Shown here one piece after another: positions 11,368-21,246 of a stretch of 64,000 bases of DNA. Source of the stretch: Polyodon spathula. Lineage: Eukaryota; Chordata; Actinopteri; Acipenseriformes; Polyodontidae. A model generated the notes under the pieces. The model ran no database searches, was not told the origin of the DNA, and saw only the letters and a list, made by a program, of their open reading frames with translations. Positions within the stretch are counted from its first letter, which is position 1. Each line of letters opens with the position of its first letter. The position numbers and the translations under genes are program-made. The stretch spans positions 39,784,468 through 39,848,467 of the forward strand of contig NC_054540.1 in assembly GCF_017654505.1 (NCBI RefSeq). The letters run 5' to 3'.

Positions 11368-11884
11368 AATAAAATGTTTAATTTTCAAAAAAAAAAACTG
11401 TGTTACTTTCATTTGTTCTATAATTGTTCAATGTTGTCTCAAGATAACAAACGCCAAAGTACCCCCCAAAATTTTTGGTAAGGTTAACTTGGACCATTTT
11501 AAGTGCGAAAAACAAATGAAACATTTTTTTAACAATGTTTTCACAATGTGGGCAAAAGAGGGTTAACATCCCAGGAAATTGGTAGGCAAGTTAAATAATT
11601 TCATTCAAAACTCAGGATAGCCCATTTGGAGCTGCCATTTCTATCCCTCAGTGTCACCTGTGAGGGCAGATTACCGAGGCCCCCAGTGCTGAAACTACTT
11701 TAACTCCGCTTGACATGCCGAAATTCTGGGATAGAGATGTGGACCTAGCATTAGAATAAAAGACAGATCCTTCGCTTGCACACGTGTGGGGGCAGGTTCG
11801 GTCTATCGAGGGAAAGGATGTAGAGGATAACCGGCCGCTTACATATCCTCACCTCATTATTGTAGGGCACTTACTATAATAGTG
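11368..11884. other. No recognisable feature
   Basis: I see no supported coding sequence or repeat. The region ends at the hAT element. About 11640-11880 is less AT-rich and could be part of the gypsy element seen after 13103, but I could not confirm this. Confidence 0.4.
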
Positions 11885-13056
11885 CAGTGGTTCTCAACCT
11901 TTGTTGATTACTGTACCCCTTTCTTTTGTCTGGTTCATCTTGAGTACACCTAAATTACCACACACAAAACAACTTGCTAATATGAATAGATTCACAAGAA
12001 AGTACAGCAATAGTACAGGTACAGAAAGTACAGGTTGCAAAACAGACGATCATTAAGTGATCTTGACTTGATGAAATTGATTATTTGTATGGCATCATTT
12101 AACACTTCATGAAGCTTAGTACTCATCTTTTTAGAAGGCAGCGCTTCTTTGTTTATAACGTAGTGCAACCACTGCACAGGACTTTCTTTTCTGAACCGAG
12201 CTATGACACCGTTCACTCTCCATGTCATCACTGCGTCAGAGCAGACATATTTCAACTAATTCCAACTCAAACTGTGTTCAGAGAAAAAAATATTAATCAG
12301 GTTAAAAATGTCCTCTATGGTTGCTTTTGCTTTTAAACGTTTGCAGAACAGTACATGCTCCTCAATGTCGGCAATGATACCTCTAGTGCTTTGGCTGAGG
12401 TAGATGAAGCTTTGTGCATTGAAAACTAGAAAGGCTTTGACTCTGAAAGTTTTCTTGAAAAAAGCTCTGCTGGCTTACCTACAAGTGCAGGGTGTTTTGT
12501 GTTCAGATGTCATTGTAAATGTGCTGGCTTCATGCTGCTGTTTTACAAAATTTCTCCATAGAAGAAACATAACAGTTGAAGTGGATCAGCAGTTGTGGAG
12601 GTAAATCCAAATCTGATACAATTCTTATGAAACTGACAGTGTTCTGTTTCTGTTCTCACTTTTCTGGGATTTTCCAAATTCGATGTATTGGTTTCACTGC
12701 TACTGCTCCCAGCACCGCGGTTTAAAAATGTATCCATTTTGCCAAAAGCTAGCTAGCTAATTAGCTTCAAGTATTCAAAAGCACAACTGTAAACACATAC
12801 ACAGCATGTGACAAACTAGCTAACTGATGGTTACAAATGCAACTACATAAGCTATAATCTACATTAGCCTAAAATACTGTATATACCCATCTACTTAATA
12901 GAAGCACCAAACCTTTTTTGAAAGTTTTGTTTGTATTTTTGACATTCACAACATTTTACATGCCGAACTTGACAAATATATAGGTTAGCGTACGTACCAC
13001 CTAGGATATGATCACATACCCCCAGGGGTACGCGTACCCTAGGTTGAGAATCACTG
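11885..13056 (-). mobile_element. hAT element A, internally deleted
   Basis: The terminal inverted repeats are CAGTGGTTCTCAACCT at the left and AGGTTGAGAATCACTG at the right, typical of hAT elements. The flanking octamers (TAATAGTG and ATATAGAG) agree at only five of eight positions, so the 8-bp target duplication is decayed. The 1,172-bp interior encodes the first part of a BED-finger transposase on the minus strand. The C-terminal dimerisation region is missing, so it is non-autonomous. Confidence 0.85.
11992..12737 (-). pseudogene. hAT (ZBED5/SCAND3-like) transposase, N-terminal part
   Basis: The start at 12737 reads MDTFLNRGAGSSSSE, followed by LQLLCFFYGEIL, the degenerate BED zinc-finger neighbourhood. 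Farther on in other frames come DIEEHVLFCKRLKAKATIEDIF and, from 12255, CSDAVMTWRVNGVIARFRKE. The last matches the catalytic-domain block C-x-D-G-A-x-x-M-T-G of ZBED5-like transposases, with the Asp kept but Gly-Ala replaced. It ends KEALPSKKMSTKLHEVLND and LNDRLFCNL. About half of the usual 600-residue protein is absent. Confidence 0.8.
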
Positions 13057-13102
13057 ATATAGAGTATCCCAAGCCATGAGCACAAGTCAGATTATAACAC
13101 AA

Positions 13103-13536
13103 TTACTCATTCCCCAGTCTTTTATACGTGAGAACATGCGGTTGGCTCACAATGTTCCATATTTGGGCCATTTAGATAGCGATAAAACTCAGGAATGAAT
13201 ATTGGCTAGGTTTTATTGGATGGGAGTTTTTGGTGAGGTGATGTGATCTGTGGCAGAGTGTCCGGAATGCCACCGGGGAAGGTTCACCCAGCACCGCTGC
13301 CCCTGATCTCAGTTACCTTTGAATGCATTGCTATGGACATAGTGGGTCCACTGAGCCAGTCTGACTCTGGATATATGCACATTTTGGTAGTGGTGGACTA
13401 CGCAACTAGATATCCAGAGGCAGTACCATTGAGATCCACTAGTTCCGCAGCTATTGCTCGAGAGTTAGTGCAAATTATAGCAAGAGTAATCCTCACTGAT
13501 CATGGAACAAACTTTATGTCACAGTGTTTGAAGGAA
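13103..13536 (+). pseudogene. Ty3/gypsy integrase fragment
   Basis: A zinc-binding HHCC motif is readable: NMRLAHNVPYLGHLDSDKT followed, after two stops, by CPECHRG. After a frameshift the catalytic core follows with FECIAMDIVGPL, HILVVVDYATRYPEAVPL and LTDHGTNFM, so the two Asp of the DDE triad are present. The Glu is lost because the LTR element starts at 13537. Integrase inserts the cDNA of the retrotransposon. Upstream pol sequence is not visible, and no continuation is found after the LTR element. Confidence 0.88.
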
Positions 13537-14145
13537 TGTGACGAAGTGCCCGCCCCTGTGTATATTTTCTGTTATATGTTGCATGTGATGTGTTAAATGT
13601 TGGTGTATAGTCATTGGTACACAGGATATAAACGGGTCTGTGTAACACGAATGTTTAAAATGTATATTTGTATTTAAGCATGAGGATTGCACAGCAATTC
13701 ACATGCAAGTGAAAAGTAATAATATGTGATCACGGGGAATTGCACTTTATTAATTCACAGGCAGTTGTACCGAGACTCCAACTGAATGATTGATTAACAG
13801 TCGAGTCTTGGTACAGCTGCATAAAAGCAACATGTTTTCACCCACTCGCGGTTGGGTGTTCGGTGAGTGGAGAATGGGATTGGAGACAGAGGAAATAATA
13901 AGTATAATAATAATAACATCAAGTAAAAGCTCACCGTGTTTTGTTTGGTCCGTTTTGTTTGTCTGTTTATTTTGGCGAATGTGCCGGGTCCTGTATTTTT
14001 GTTTGTTACCACCTTTTATTTTCTGTTCTGTTTATTTATTAAATGCTGAGCGAAAGCATTCGCTCAGCTCAACCAAACTCCACTTCTCTGTTGCTTATTT
14101 CCTGGCTCTGGGCTGACTCCACCCACTCTGGCTGTTTTTGTGACA
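13537..14145 (+). repeat. 5' LTR (609 bp)
   Basis: It starts TGTGACGAAGTGCCC and ends TTTTTGTGACA (TG...CA rule) and matches the 3' LTR and the solo LTR at 38526 along its length. A palindrome-like GAGCGAAAGCATTCGCTCAG lies near 14048, after a possible poly-A region. The 3' LTR lacks about 25 bp (AATGTTGGTGTATAGTC region) that this one and the solo LTR keep. Confidence 0.92.
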
Positions 14146-14147
14146 CG

Positions 14148-14164
14148 TGGTGTTAGCAGTGGGG
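14148..14164 (+). other. Primer-binding site, tRNA-Leu-like
   Basis: TGGTGTTAGCAGTGGGG begins two bases after the LTR. It differs at few positions from the complement of vertebrate tRNA-Leu 3' ends (TGGTGTCAGGAGTGGGA, from memory). Confidence 0.65.
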
Positions 14165-14246
14165 TAACAGCGCCTCCAAGCGTCAGACCAGAGCAGGAAC
14201 CGCAATTTGTTGTTTAAAATAAATAAATAAATAAATAAAGAAAGAA

Positions 14247-16220
14247 ATGGGGAGAAGCAGGAAAGGAAAGCGGCAGCAACTCCTGCAGGAGGAGGAGGAA
14301 CTAGAGCCAAGGAGGGAGGAAACACAACCTTTCCCGTCATCTGAGGAGATGCTGGACTGGGTGTCGGACCTGAAGTGGAGCGGGGAGGACCTCCCACTGG
14401 TTGTTGACCTGTTGTGGGCCAGAGATGGGGAATGTTGGGAACGCTGGGAACAACACTTCTACCCCGTGCCCTTCGTGAACCCGGCAGCCGTAGTGATTAA
14501 CTACTTGGCTGCCGATATGGGACTGCCCCAGGAGGTTGCGTTCCAAGTGAGAGGATCCACGCCTACCTGCATCCTCAATGGGCTGAAGGGAGATGACATG
14601 CAGCTCCTATCTCCACCAGCAGAGAAAGAATGCCTGCTGTTTCGCCTCCAGAGCCAGAGGGAGAGGAGCCGTCTCCAGCGCCAGAGGGAGAGGTCCCACT
14701 GCTGTCTCCAGAGGGAGAGCCGCACCAGTCCCCTGCAAGTGAGGGAGAGCCGCACCAGTCCCCTGTGACAAGAATAGACTACCTACCTACCACTCCCTCC
14801 TCCGCCAACAGGAGACTACAGGCCACTCCCACTTCCGTCGCCAGGAGACTACACGCCTCCGCTACCTCCACCGTCAGGAGCAGAGGATCCACCAGCAGAG
14901 GATGAAAGCCTGCTGGTATCATGTCCCCCACCATAACAAGGAGAGCAGTAGGAGTTGCCTCTGCCTCCGCCACCTCCACCTCCACCACCAGGAGCAGAGC
15001 AGCAGGAGCTGCCTCTGCCTCCTCCACCTCTACCAGTAGAGGGTGAATGCCTGCTGGGTTCCCGTCCACCAGCAGAGGGTGAATGCCTGTTGGTATCACT
15101 ACCCCCACCAGCAGAAGGTGAATGCCTGCTGGTATCATATCCCCCACCAGCAGAAGGTGAATGCCTGCTGGTATCACTTCCCCCACCATCACAAGGAGTG
15201 GAGCTGGAGTTGCCTCTGCCTCCATCATCATCAGGGGGAGAGGAGCAGGAGCTGCCTCTCCCTTCATCAGAAAGACCAGGACTGGATGCTGGTGGTTCTC
15301 AGCAGCCCTTGCATATGCTGTTGAGGGAAGCACGGGGAAGAACCGCCCTGCCGCAGATTCCGAAAAGAGGGCCAACACCCGTACCCCAGCTTGTCCTGAT
15401 TCCCTGCCTCGCTTCGCCCAAGGATGCCTGCCACGCTTCGCCCAAGGATGCCTGCCACGCTTCGCCCAAGGATGCCTGCCAGGCATCGCCTGGAGTTGCC
15501 TGTCACTCCGCATTGCCTGGGGTTGCCTGCCGCTCAGCATCGCCTGGGGTTTCCTGCCGCTCAGCATCGCCTGTGGTTGCCAACCTCTCAGCATCGCCTG
15601 GGGTCGCTGGGACTGTTTCCCCTGGGGTTGCCCGCTGCTCCGCATCGCCTGGGGTTGCCTGTTGCTCCGCATCACAGCAGGAAGTACTGTGGCCGGAACC
15701 CCACCAAGGTGAGCTGGCAGCCACGAAGAAGGGGGAGGAGGTCTGGAGACCACCAACCCCAGCAGCAGTTTCGCTGCCGGAGATCGGGGGGGAGATCCGG
15801 AGACCTGCTCTCACTGCAGCAGTTTCACTGCTGGAGATCATGGGGGATGTCAGGAGACCTGCTCCCACTGCAGCAGTTTCGCTGCCGGAGATCGTGGGGG
15901 AGGTCAGAAAACCTGATCCCACTGCAGCTTCCTCGCTGCTGGAGATCGTGGGGGAGGTCAGGAGACCTGCCCCCACTGCAGTTTCTTCGCTGCCAGAAGT
16001 ACTGTGGTCGGAGCCCCACCAAGGGGAGCTGCCGGCTCCGAAGAAGGGGGGAGGTCAGGAGACCACCCCCCAAGCAGCCTTTCCGCTGCCAGGACTACCC
16101 TGGCAGGAGTATGCCACCCCACTCTCAGCCTTAAGACCTGTGGGCCCCTTGAAGCCTCCGGTCCTGGCCCAGGACTTTGTGTGGGACATTTGGGCTTTTA
16201 AGGGGGGAGGTGGCCATTGA
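14247..16220 (+). pseudogene. Long proline-rich repeat ORF of the LTR element, function unknown
   Basis: One frame runs from the Met at 14247 to 16220, broken by four in-frame stops near 14766, 14775, 14932 and 14950. A local frame change at about 14635-14765 gives PEGEEPSPAPEGE repeats instead. The first 130 residues are a folded-looking, Trp-rich segment (EEMLDWVSDLKWSGEDLP, then VVDLLWARDGECWERWEQHF) that I do not recognise. A Pro-rich stretch follows, then three internal repeat blocks: 13-residue units with AEGECLLVS, 9-residue units of the SPKDACHA type, and 21-residue units with VGEVRRPAPTA. No CCHC knuckle, protease or RT motif is visible. By position it is the gag gene. It could be a highly derived Gag or an acquired sequence; I cannot tell which. 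Confidence 0.6.
15040..15990 (+). repeat. Three coding minisatellites inside the LTR-element ORF
   Basis: GAATGCCTG recurs at 15045, 15081, 15120 and 15159 (36-39 bp). A 27-bp unit (GCTTCGCCCAAGGATGCC) recurs about nine times over 15412-15665. A unit of about 63 bp with CTGGAGATCGTGGGGGAGG recurs about four times over 15770-15990. All periods are multiples of three, so the reading frame is kept. Confidence 0.85.
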
Positions 16221-16239
16221 GGCCATGTGTGCTTTGTAC

Positions 16240-16251
16240 GGGGGGGGGGGG
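16240..16251 (+). other. Polypurine tract of LTR element
   Basis: Twelve G end four bases before the 3' LTR start at 16256, the usual place of the plus-strand primer. Confidence 0.7.
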
Positions 16252-16255
16252 TATA

Positions 16256-16790
16256 TGTGACGAAGTGCCCACCCCTGTGTGTATTTTCTGTTATATGTTG
16301 CGTGTGATGTGTGGTACACGGGATATAAACGGGTCTGTGTAACACGAGTGTTTAAAATGTATATTTGTATTTAGGCACGAGGATTGCACAGCACTTCACA
16401 TGCAAGTAAAAAGTAATAATATGTGAGCACGGGGAATTGCACTTTATTAATTCACGTGCAGTTGTACCGAGACTCCAATTGAATGATTGATTAGCAGTTG
16501 AGTCTTGGTACAGCTGCATAAAAGCAACATGTTTTCACCCACTCGTGGTTGGGTGTTCGGTGATTGGAGAACGGGATTGAATAATAATAACGTAAAGTAA
16601 AAGCTCACCGTGTTTTGTTTGGTCCGTTTTGTTTGTCTGATTATTTTGGCGAATGTGCCGGGTCCTGTATTTTTGTTTGTTACCACCATTTATTTTCTGT
16701 TCTGTTTATTTATTAAATGCTGAGCGAAAGCATTCGCTCAGCTCAACCAAACTCCACCTCTCTGTGCTTATTTCCTGGCTCTGGTCTGAC
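16256..16790 (+). repeat. 3' LTR, truncated
   Basis: It starts TGTGACGAAGTGCCC like the 5' LTR. Identity ends at about 16790 (TCTGGTCTGAC), so roughly the last 30 bp are missing and unrelated sequence follows. Confidence 0.9.
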
Positions 16791-16820
16791 TTTTCTTTCC
16801 ATCCGCTGCAATGGTATATT

Positions 16821-17336
16821 TTTAACAGCTCATAAAAAGAAAACCGTTGCACGCAGAGTCGCCGTTTGGAACTTTTGGTATATACCTATGGGAAGTTGAC
16901 CCTGATGGAGCACACAGGTCACATGGTTTTGCAGCGATGCTGGATTTTTGCAAAATTTTGGTCATTTTCAAAACTCTGCTCCAAAACCGCTTATGCTAGA
17001 TCTCTGAAACTTGCTGTACTTGTTTATGATTGGTCAATCTTTAATAGTTATTCAAAGAGAAAGTTTTTGTTAATGGCGGCCATGTTTATGACATCAGAGG
17101 TCAAAAGTGAAACTCCTTATAGAATGCAGATCAGGCCACTGTTACAATGGAACACATATAGGAACCCATTCTATCAAAAACAGTCATTGCCTGTGATCTT
17201 TGAACTCTCTTATGATAGGATTATCAATGTTGTTATTTCTTATCGTCTGCCAAGAACTTTAACAGCCCATAAAACAAAAACCCTTGCATTAAATCACTTG
17301 CAGTTTGGTATGTTGGTACATGGCTAGTTGACCCTG
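16821..17336. repeat. 437-bp repeat, about 1.2 tandem copies
   Basis: TTTAACAGCTCATAAAA at 16821 recurs as TTTAACAGCCCATAAAA at 17258. Similarity continues through TTTGGAACTTTTGGTA / GTTTGGTATGTTGGTA to AGTTGACCCTGA. The second copy stops where Tc1 element D begins. There is no clear coding potential. Confidence 0.7.
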
Positions 17337-18262
17337 AAAACCATTCCAACCTGACAAGTGCCCCAGTCCCTACTGATGAGAAATATCCCCATAACATGAT
17401 GCTGCTACCACCATGCTTCATAGTAGGGATGGTGCTCTTTGGGGGATGCACTATGTTGGGTTTGCGCCAAACATAACGCTTTGCATTTAGGCCAAAAAGT
17501 TCTATTTTAGTTTCGTCAGACCACAAAACTTTTTGCCACATGGATACAGAATCTCCTGAGTGTTTGTTTGCATACTTCAAATGGGATTCAAGGTGGGCTT
17601 TCTTGAGTAATGGCTTCCTTCTTTTCACCGTACCATACAGGCCAGATTTGTAGAGTGTAGAGGATTTAGTTGTCACATGTACACTTTGACCAGTCTTGGC
17701 CATAAAAGCCTGCAGCTCTTGTAAAGTTGCCATTGGCCTCTTGGTAGCCTCTCTGATCAGTTTCCTTCCTGCTCAGTCATCCAGTTTGGAGGGACGGCCT
17801 GATCTAGGCAGGGTCTTGGTGGTGCCATACACTTTCCACATCTTAATAATTGTCTTGACTGTGCTCCAAGGGATATTCAAGGCCTTTGATATTTTTTTAT
17901 ACCCATCCCCTGGTCTGTGCCTTTCAACAACTTTATCTCAGAGTTCTTTTGAAAGCGTCTTATTGCTCATGGTTGAGTCTTTGCTTTGAAATTCACTACC
18001 CAACAGAGGGAACCTACAGGAACTGCTGAATTTATCCTGAAATCACGCCAATAACAATACAATTTAACACAGGTGGAGGCCACTTAACTTGGTGTGTGAT
18101 TTTGAAGGAGATTGGTTACACATGAGCTAATTTAACATTGCTATTACAAGGGGGGTGGACACTTACCAACCAAGATATTTCAGTTTTTATTAAAAAAAAA
18201 ATGTTCTACAAATTTCTAGAATATTTTTTTCACTTGGAAGTTGTGGGGTAGGATGTGTAGAT
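17337..18262 (-). pseudogene. Tc1-like transposon D, truncated at both ends, with transposase remnant
   Basis: On the minus strand from about 17990: LSKE, HRPGDGYKKISKALNIPWS, WKVYGTTKTLPRSGRPS, then [10 protein letters not shown] and a second DNA-binding part. The start of the DDE domain follows ([21 protein letters not shown], then [15 protein letters not shown]). Homology ends after [10 protein letters not shown] at about 17340, so the second Asp and the Glu are gone. The 5' non-coding part (GGGGGTGGACACTTACC onward) reaches about 18262, where MITE-like sequence begins. No terminal inverted repeats remain. A premature stop lies near LDD at about 17775. Confidence 0.9.
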
Positions 18263-18430
18263 AAATGGTCTAACATCATTGAAAAGACATAAAGCAATGT
18301 CCGACATCATCGAAAAGACATAAAGCACAGGTCTTGAGTCCTTTTTTCTCAGGAAAAGCAGAGAAAACTATTCAATGGCCAAGTGAGACCAATAGGAGCC
18401 GAGTGAAACAGATAAAAAAAAAGGGGGGGG
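18263..18430. repeat. Fragment of the piggyBac-type MITE family
   Basis: TCGAAAAGACATAAAGCAC, CAGAGAAAACTATTCAATGG and TAGGAGCCGAGTGA match 10945-11030 in order. The GACATAAAGCA block occurs twice here (18284 and 18317), a short internal duplication. The TTAA ends are not present. Confidence 0.7.
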
Positions 18431-19725
18431 CGTGCAATAGCTCTAGTCGCCTCCCTCTCCTTGATTTCCTGTTTCAGGCAGTGTTTACAGCCCTTCTCTT
18501 CGCATGGCCTATGGGAAAGGGCATCCGCATTGGAAAATACGAGTCCTGGCTCGGTATTCAATGATGAAATTGAAGGCCTGAAGTTGCTCGAGCCAGTGGT
18601 GGTCTATCCCTCCGGTTCCTTGAAGGTGAGTAGCCACTGTAGGGCTGCATGATCCATCCTGATCCTGAACGAGAGGCTGCACAAGTAGTGACGGAAGTAA
18701 CAGGACAATGCGACCACAGCTAGCAGTTCCTATTGAGTCACGCAGTAGCATCGTTCAGCTGTGTTGAGAGAATGGCTGTATTATGCCACCACTCTTTCCC
18801 CAGGTAGCCCCTCTTGGGACAGTACAGCTCTGATGCCTTCATTGCTGGTATCTGTGTCCAATGTGAATGGCAGATGGGGCTCAGGGGGTGCCAGGATGGG
18901 TGACTGTGTAAGGGCGGTCTTTAATGTGCAATAGGCCTCTTCTTGAGTTGGTGTCCAGTCGAAAACCTCTCCCTTCTTCAGGAGCTGGAACAGGAGGGTA
19001 GCGATGTCAGTGAAGTTCAATGTGAACCGGTGGTAGTAGCTAGCCAACCCCAGGAATCCTCTCAGTTGCCGCTGGTCTGTTGGGACTGGCCAGTCACGGA
19101 CAGCGGTCACCTTAGATGGTTCAGTGCTGATGTCCTCTCCTCCCACCTTAAGGCCAAGGAAGATCACCTCCCGCTGATGGAACTAACATTTATCTGGGTG
19201 TAGCTTCAGCCCTGCTGCTTTCACCTTCAGTAAGACCTTGCTCAGAGAGTCGAGGGCAGCCTGGAAAGTGGCTCCATGGATCAGCAGGTGATCCAGGTTG
19301 ACCAGGCACTCCTGCGGTGGTACATCAACCAGGTCCCTCTCCATAAGGCACTCAAAAGTGGCAGGCGCATTGCACAGCCCGAAAGGCATGATTCTAAACT
19401 GCCAGAACCCTGTGCCGGTGGAAAAGGCTGTCTTTGGTTGGGTGTCGGGTGCTTGGGCTACCTGATAGTAGCCACTCCACAGGTTGATGAAGGAGAACCA
19501 GAAGGAGCCTGCCACAAGGACCATCGACTCGTCAATACGAGTTAGAGGGTATGAGTCTTTTCTTGTTACGATGTCTTTGTGCAGAGGTTGTGGTGTCATT
19601 TGTGGTTCCTTTCTGGTATGGTCCCTGTGTTGGCCTCCTGGGATGGGGTGATGTAGTCCAGCCGGTTTGGAGTGGCTTGGGGTCACTGCTGCCCCTTCTT
19701 CCGCAGTCACTTGCTGCACCCTGAC
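18431..19725 (-). pseudogene. Ty3/gypsy reverse transcriptase and RNase H, inactive
   Basis: Minus-strand reading from 19719: TRKDSYPLTRIDESM, FSFINLWSGYYQVAQ, FGLCNAPATFECLME and VNLDHLLIHG (reverse transcriptase). Next come FLGLKVGGEDIS and RGFLGLASYYHRF (connection), LDTDTSNEGIRAVLSQ (RNase H), and from about 18550 SNADALSHRPCEE with a following Cys-x-x-Cys. The catalytic D-L of the family reads N-L, and YxDD reads NLDH, so two of the three RT aspartates are lost. Several stops and shifts occur. It is truncated at the MITE junction before integrase. Confidence 0.9.
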
Positions 19726-20450
19726 TTGAGGTTTGTCAGCCTAGTCCTCTTCTGCTACCTTCTCCTGCTCCCGGGCCATATGCAGTGCAGCCTGTAGGGT
19801 CTGCAGCCACGGTAGCCGTAAGTACCTCCAAAGATGACCCGGTCTCAGCGCCTCCACAAACTGGTAGTGGGCATTATCCTGGGGTTGCAGCCGCATAAGC
19901 CCACCGGCTTTCCCTTTCCAAATCGGAGACCAGTTTTTCCCACTTTACTCCAGGTTGCTGTGACCACCGATGGAAGTCTAAAATGAGGCCATCTGCATCT
20001 GATAGGCCACCTTAGCGGTGGTCGAGCGCCTCTGTGAGACCTAAGTAACTCTCGTGTTGTACAGATGGGAGGTTCAGGAGTACCAGTTGAGTTTCCCCTT
20101 GAGCGCTGCTGCTAATTGCAGGACACGTTCCTCTTTGCCCCAGCGTTGGAGTCGGTCATCAATTCAATCTGGGACTTAAAGGCCTCCCAGCTCCCAGTCT
20201 CATCAAAACCTGGTGTTTTTATGTGCTGACTGGACCCCTCTACCCTCCGATTAGCATAATGGTGGCCATCTCAGGGCTCTGACCTTACAGTCCGTCGGTC
20301 AAAACATTCCCCAAGCCATTGGACTATAGCTTGGTAATCTCAGTGGGGTCCTGGTTCCAACTCTAGCAGCCTTTGCAATGCTTTCCCTTTAACGTTAGTA
20401 ATAAAAATGCTTTGCTTTCTCTTTATTGTCCCAGCCTGGCTAGACCATTA
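19726..20450 (-). pseudogene. Probable gypsy gag/protease region, unreadable
   Basis: This is the upstream part of the minus-strand gypsy element, between the RT and the putative primer site. It is GC-richer than its surroundings and has no long frame. Fragments such as LEGIAKAARVGTRTP-like text can be read, but no CCHC knuckle or DSG protease motif is evident. I place it here by position only. Confidence 0.4.
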
Positions 20451-20506
20451 AAATAATGCAAATAACCTTGCCAATCACCCTATGCAGTGAGTCTGGCTAT
20501 CCTCCT

Positions 20507-21246
20507 GGTTCTACATTGGCGCCGCCATTTTGTTTGTTATTGTTTTGGTTGTTAGCGATAACGTGTCAAAACCAGCCCTGCACCCATCTTTCCTTTGAGC
20601 TTGCAGCTCCTCGTCAGCATCTTGACTCTGTTGTCTTCACGCCCTCTGTGACATCATCGTGAGTAGCCTCTCTCTCCCTCATGAGCCGCTGGCTCCCTCC
20701 CCCTCGCTCTCACGCTCTCTCTCGATGCATTGCTTTTTTCTTGCCCCATTTTCGTAGCGGCATCTCCTCTAGCCCTCTCTGGATCCATTCTCTGAGCGTG
20801 TCGAGTTTGTCTCGCTCCATAATATGACAATTCTGATGAGCAATGAAACAAAAATAATAATGACTTCAGTTGATATCAGGTCCAGACTTGATCTTCATTT
20901 ATTACAATAATGAATGATGAAAGACAATTTAACAAGGGTAGCTAACAATTCAACAGGTCGCTATGGGCCACGACCTACTCCCCAAAAAACAAACCAATAA
21001 CAAAAATAAATCTCAGGTAGAACTATTCTGTTTATTACGTGTGTCTCTCTCTGCTTCCAACAACAACAAACACTCCCCCCCCTCCCCGGTCACTGGTCTG
21101 CAGCACCAGCCAGTCCCACTCCACGACCAATCACCAGCAGTTCCTGCGGTCCGTGCCCGTCACCAATAGGCTACTGGTCTGATGCAAAACACAGCCCCTC
21201 CCATCTCAAGCGCTCCTGCACCTGTACAGACCCCACATACATTACA
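20507..21246 (-). repeat. Candidate LTR and primer site of the minus-strand gypsy element
   Basis: On the minus strand TGTAATGTATGTGGGG (from 21246) could start an LTR, and GGCGCCAATGTAGAACC (20508-20524) could be a tRNA-Lys-type primer site after it. About 720 bp lies between. No second LTR copy exists in the window to confirm the borders, so this is tentative. The stretch contains CTCTCTCTC and CCCCTCCC runs and no gene. Confidence 0.35.

Larger units (their letters stand above)
13537..16790 (+). mobile_element. Non-autonomous LTR retrotransposon with repeat-built ORF
   Basis: The element has a 5' LTR (13537-14145), a primer-binding site, one long degenerate ORF, a G-rich polypurine tract (16240-16251) and a 3' LTR (16256 to about 16790, 3' end missing). 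No protease, reverse transcriptase, RNase H or integrase is encoded between the LTRs, and there is only about 2.1 kb of interior. It therefore must have depended on another element's enzymes. It inserted in a gypsy integrase gene. A solo LTR of the same family lies at 38526-39122. Target-site duplication cannot be read because the right end is truncated. Confidence 0.88.

Noticed and set aside
14779..15756. 325-codon minus-strand ORF over the LTR element
   Set aside because: It is antisense to the repeat-built ORF. The repeats are multiples of three, so the antisense frame stays open too.
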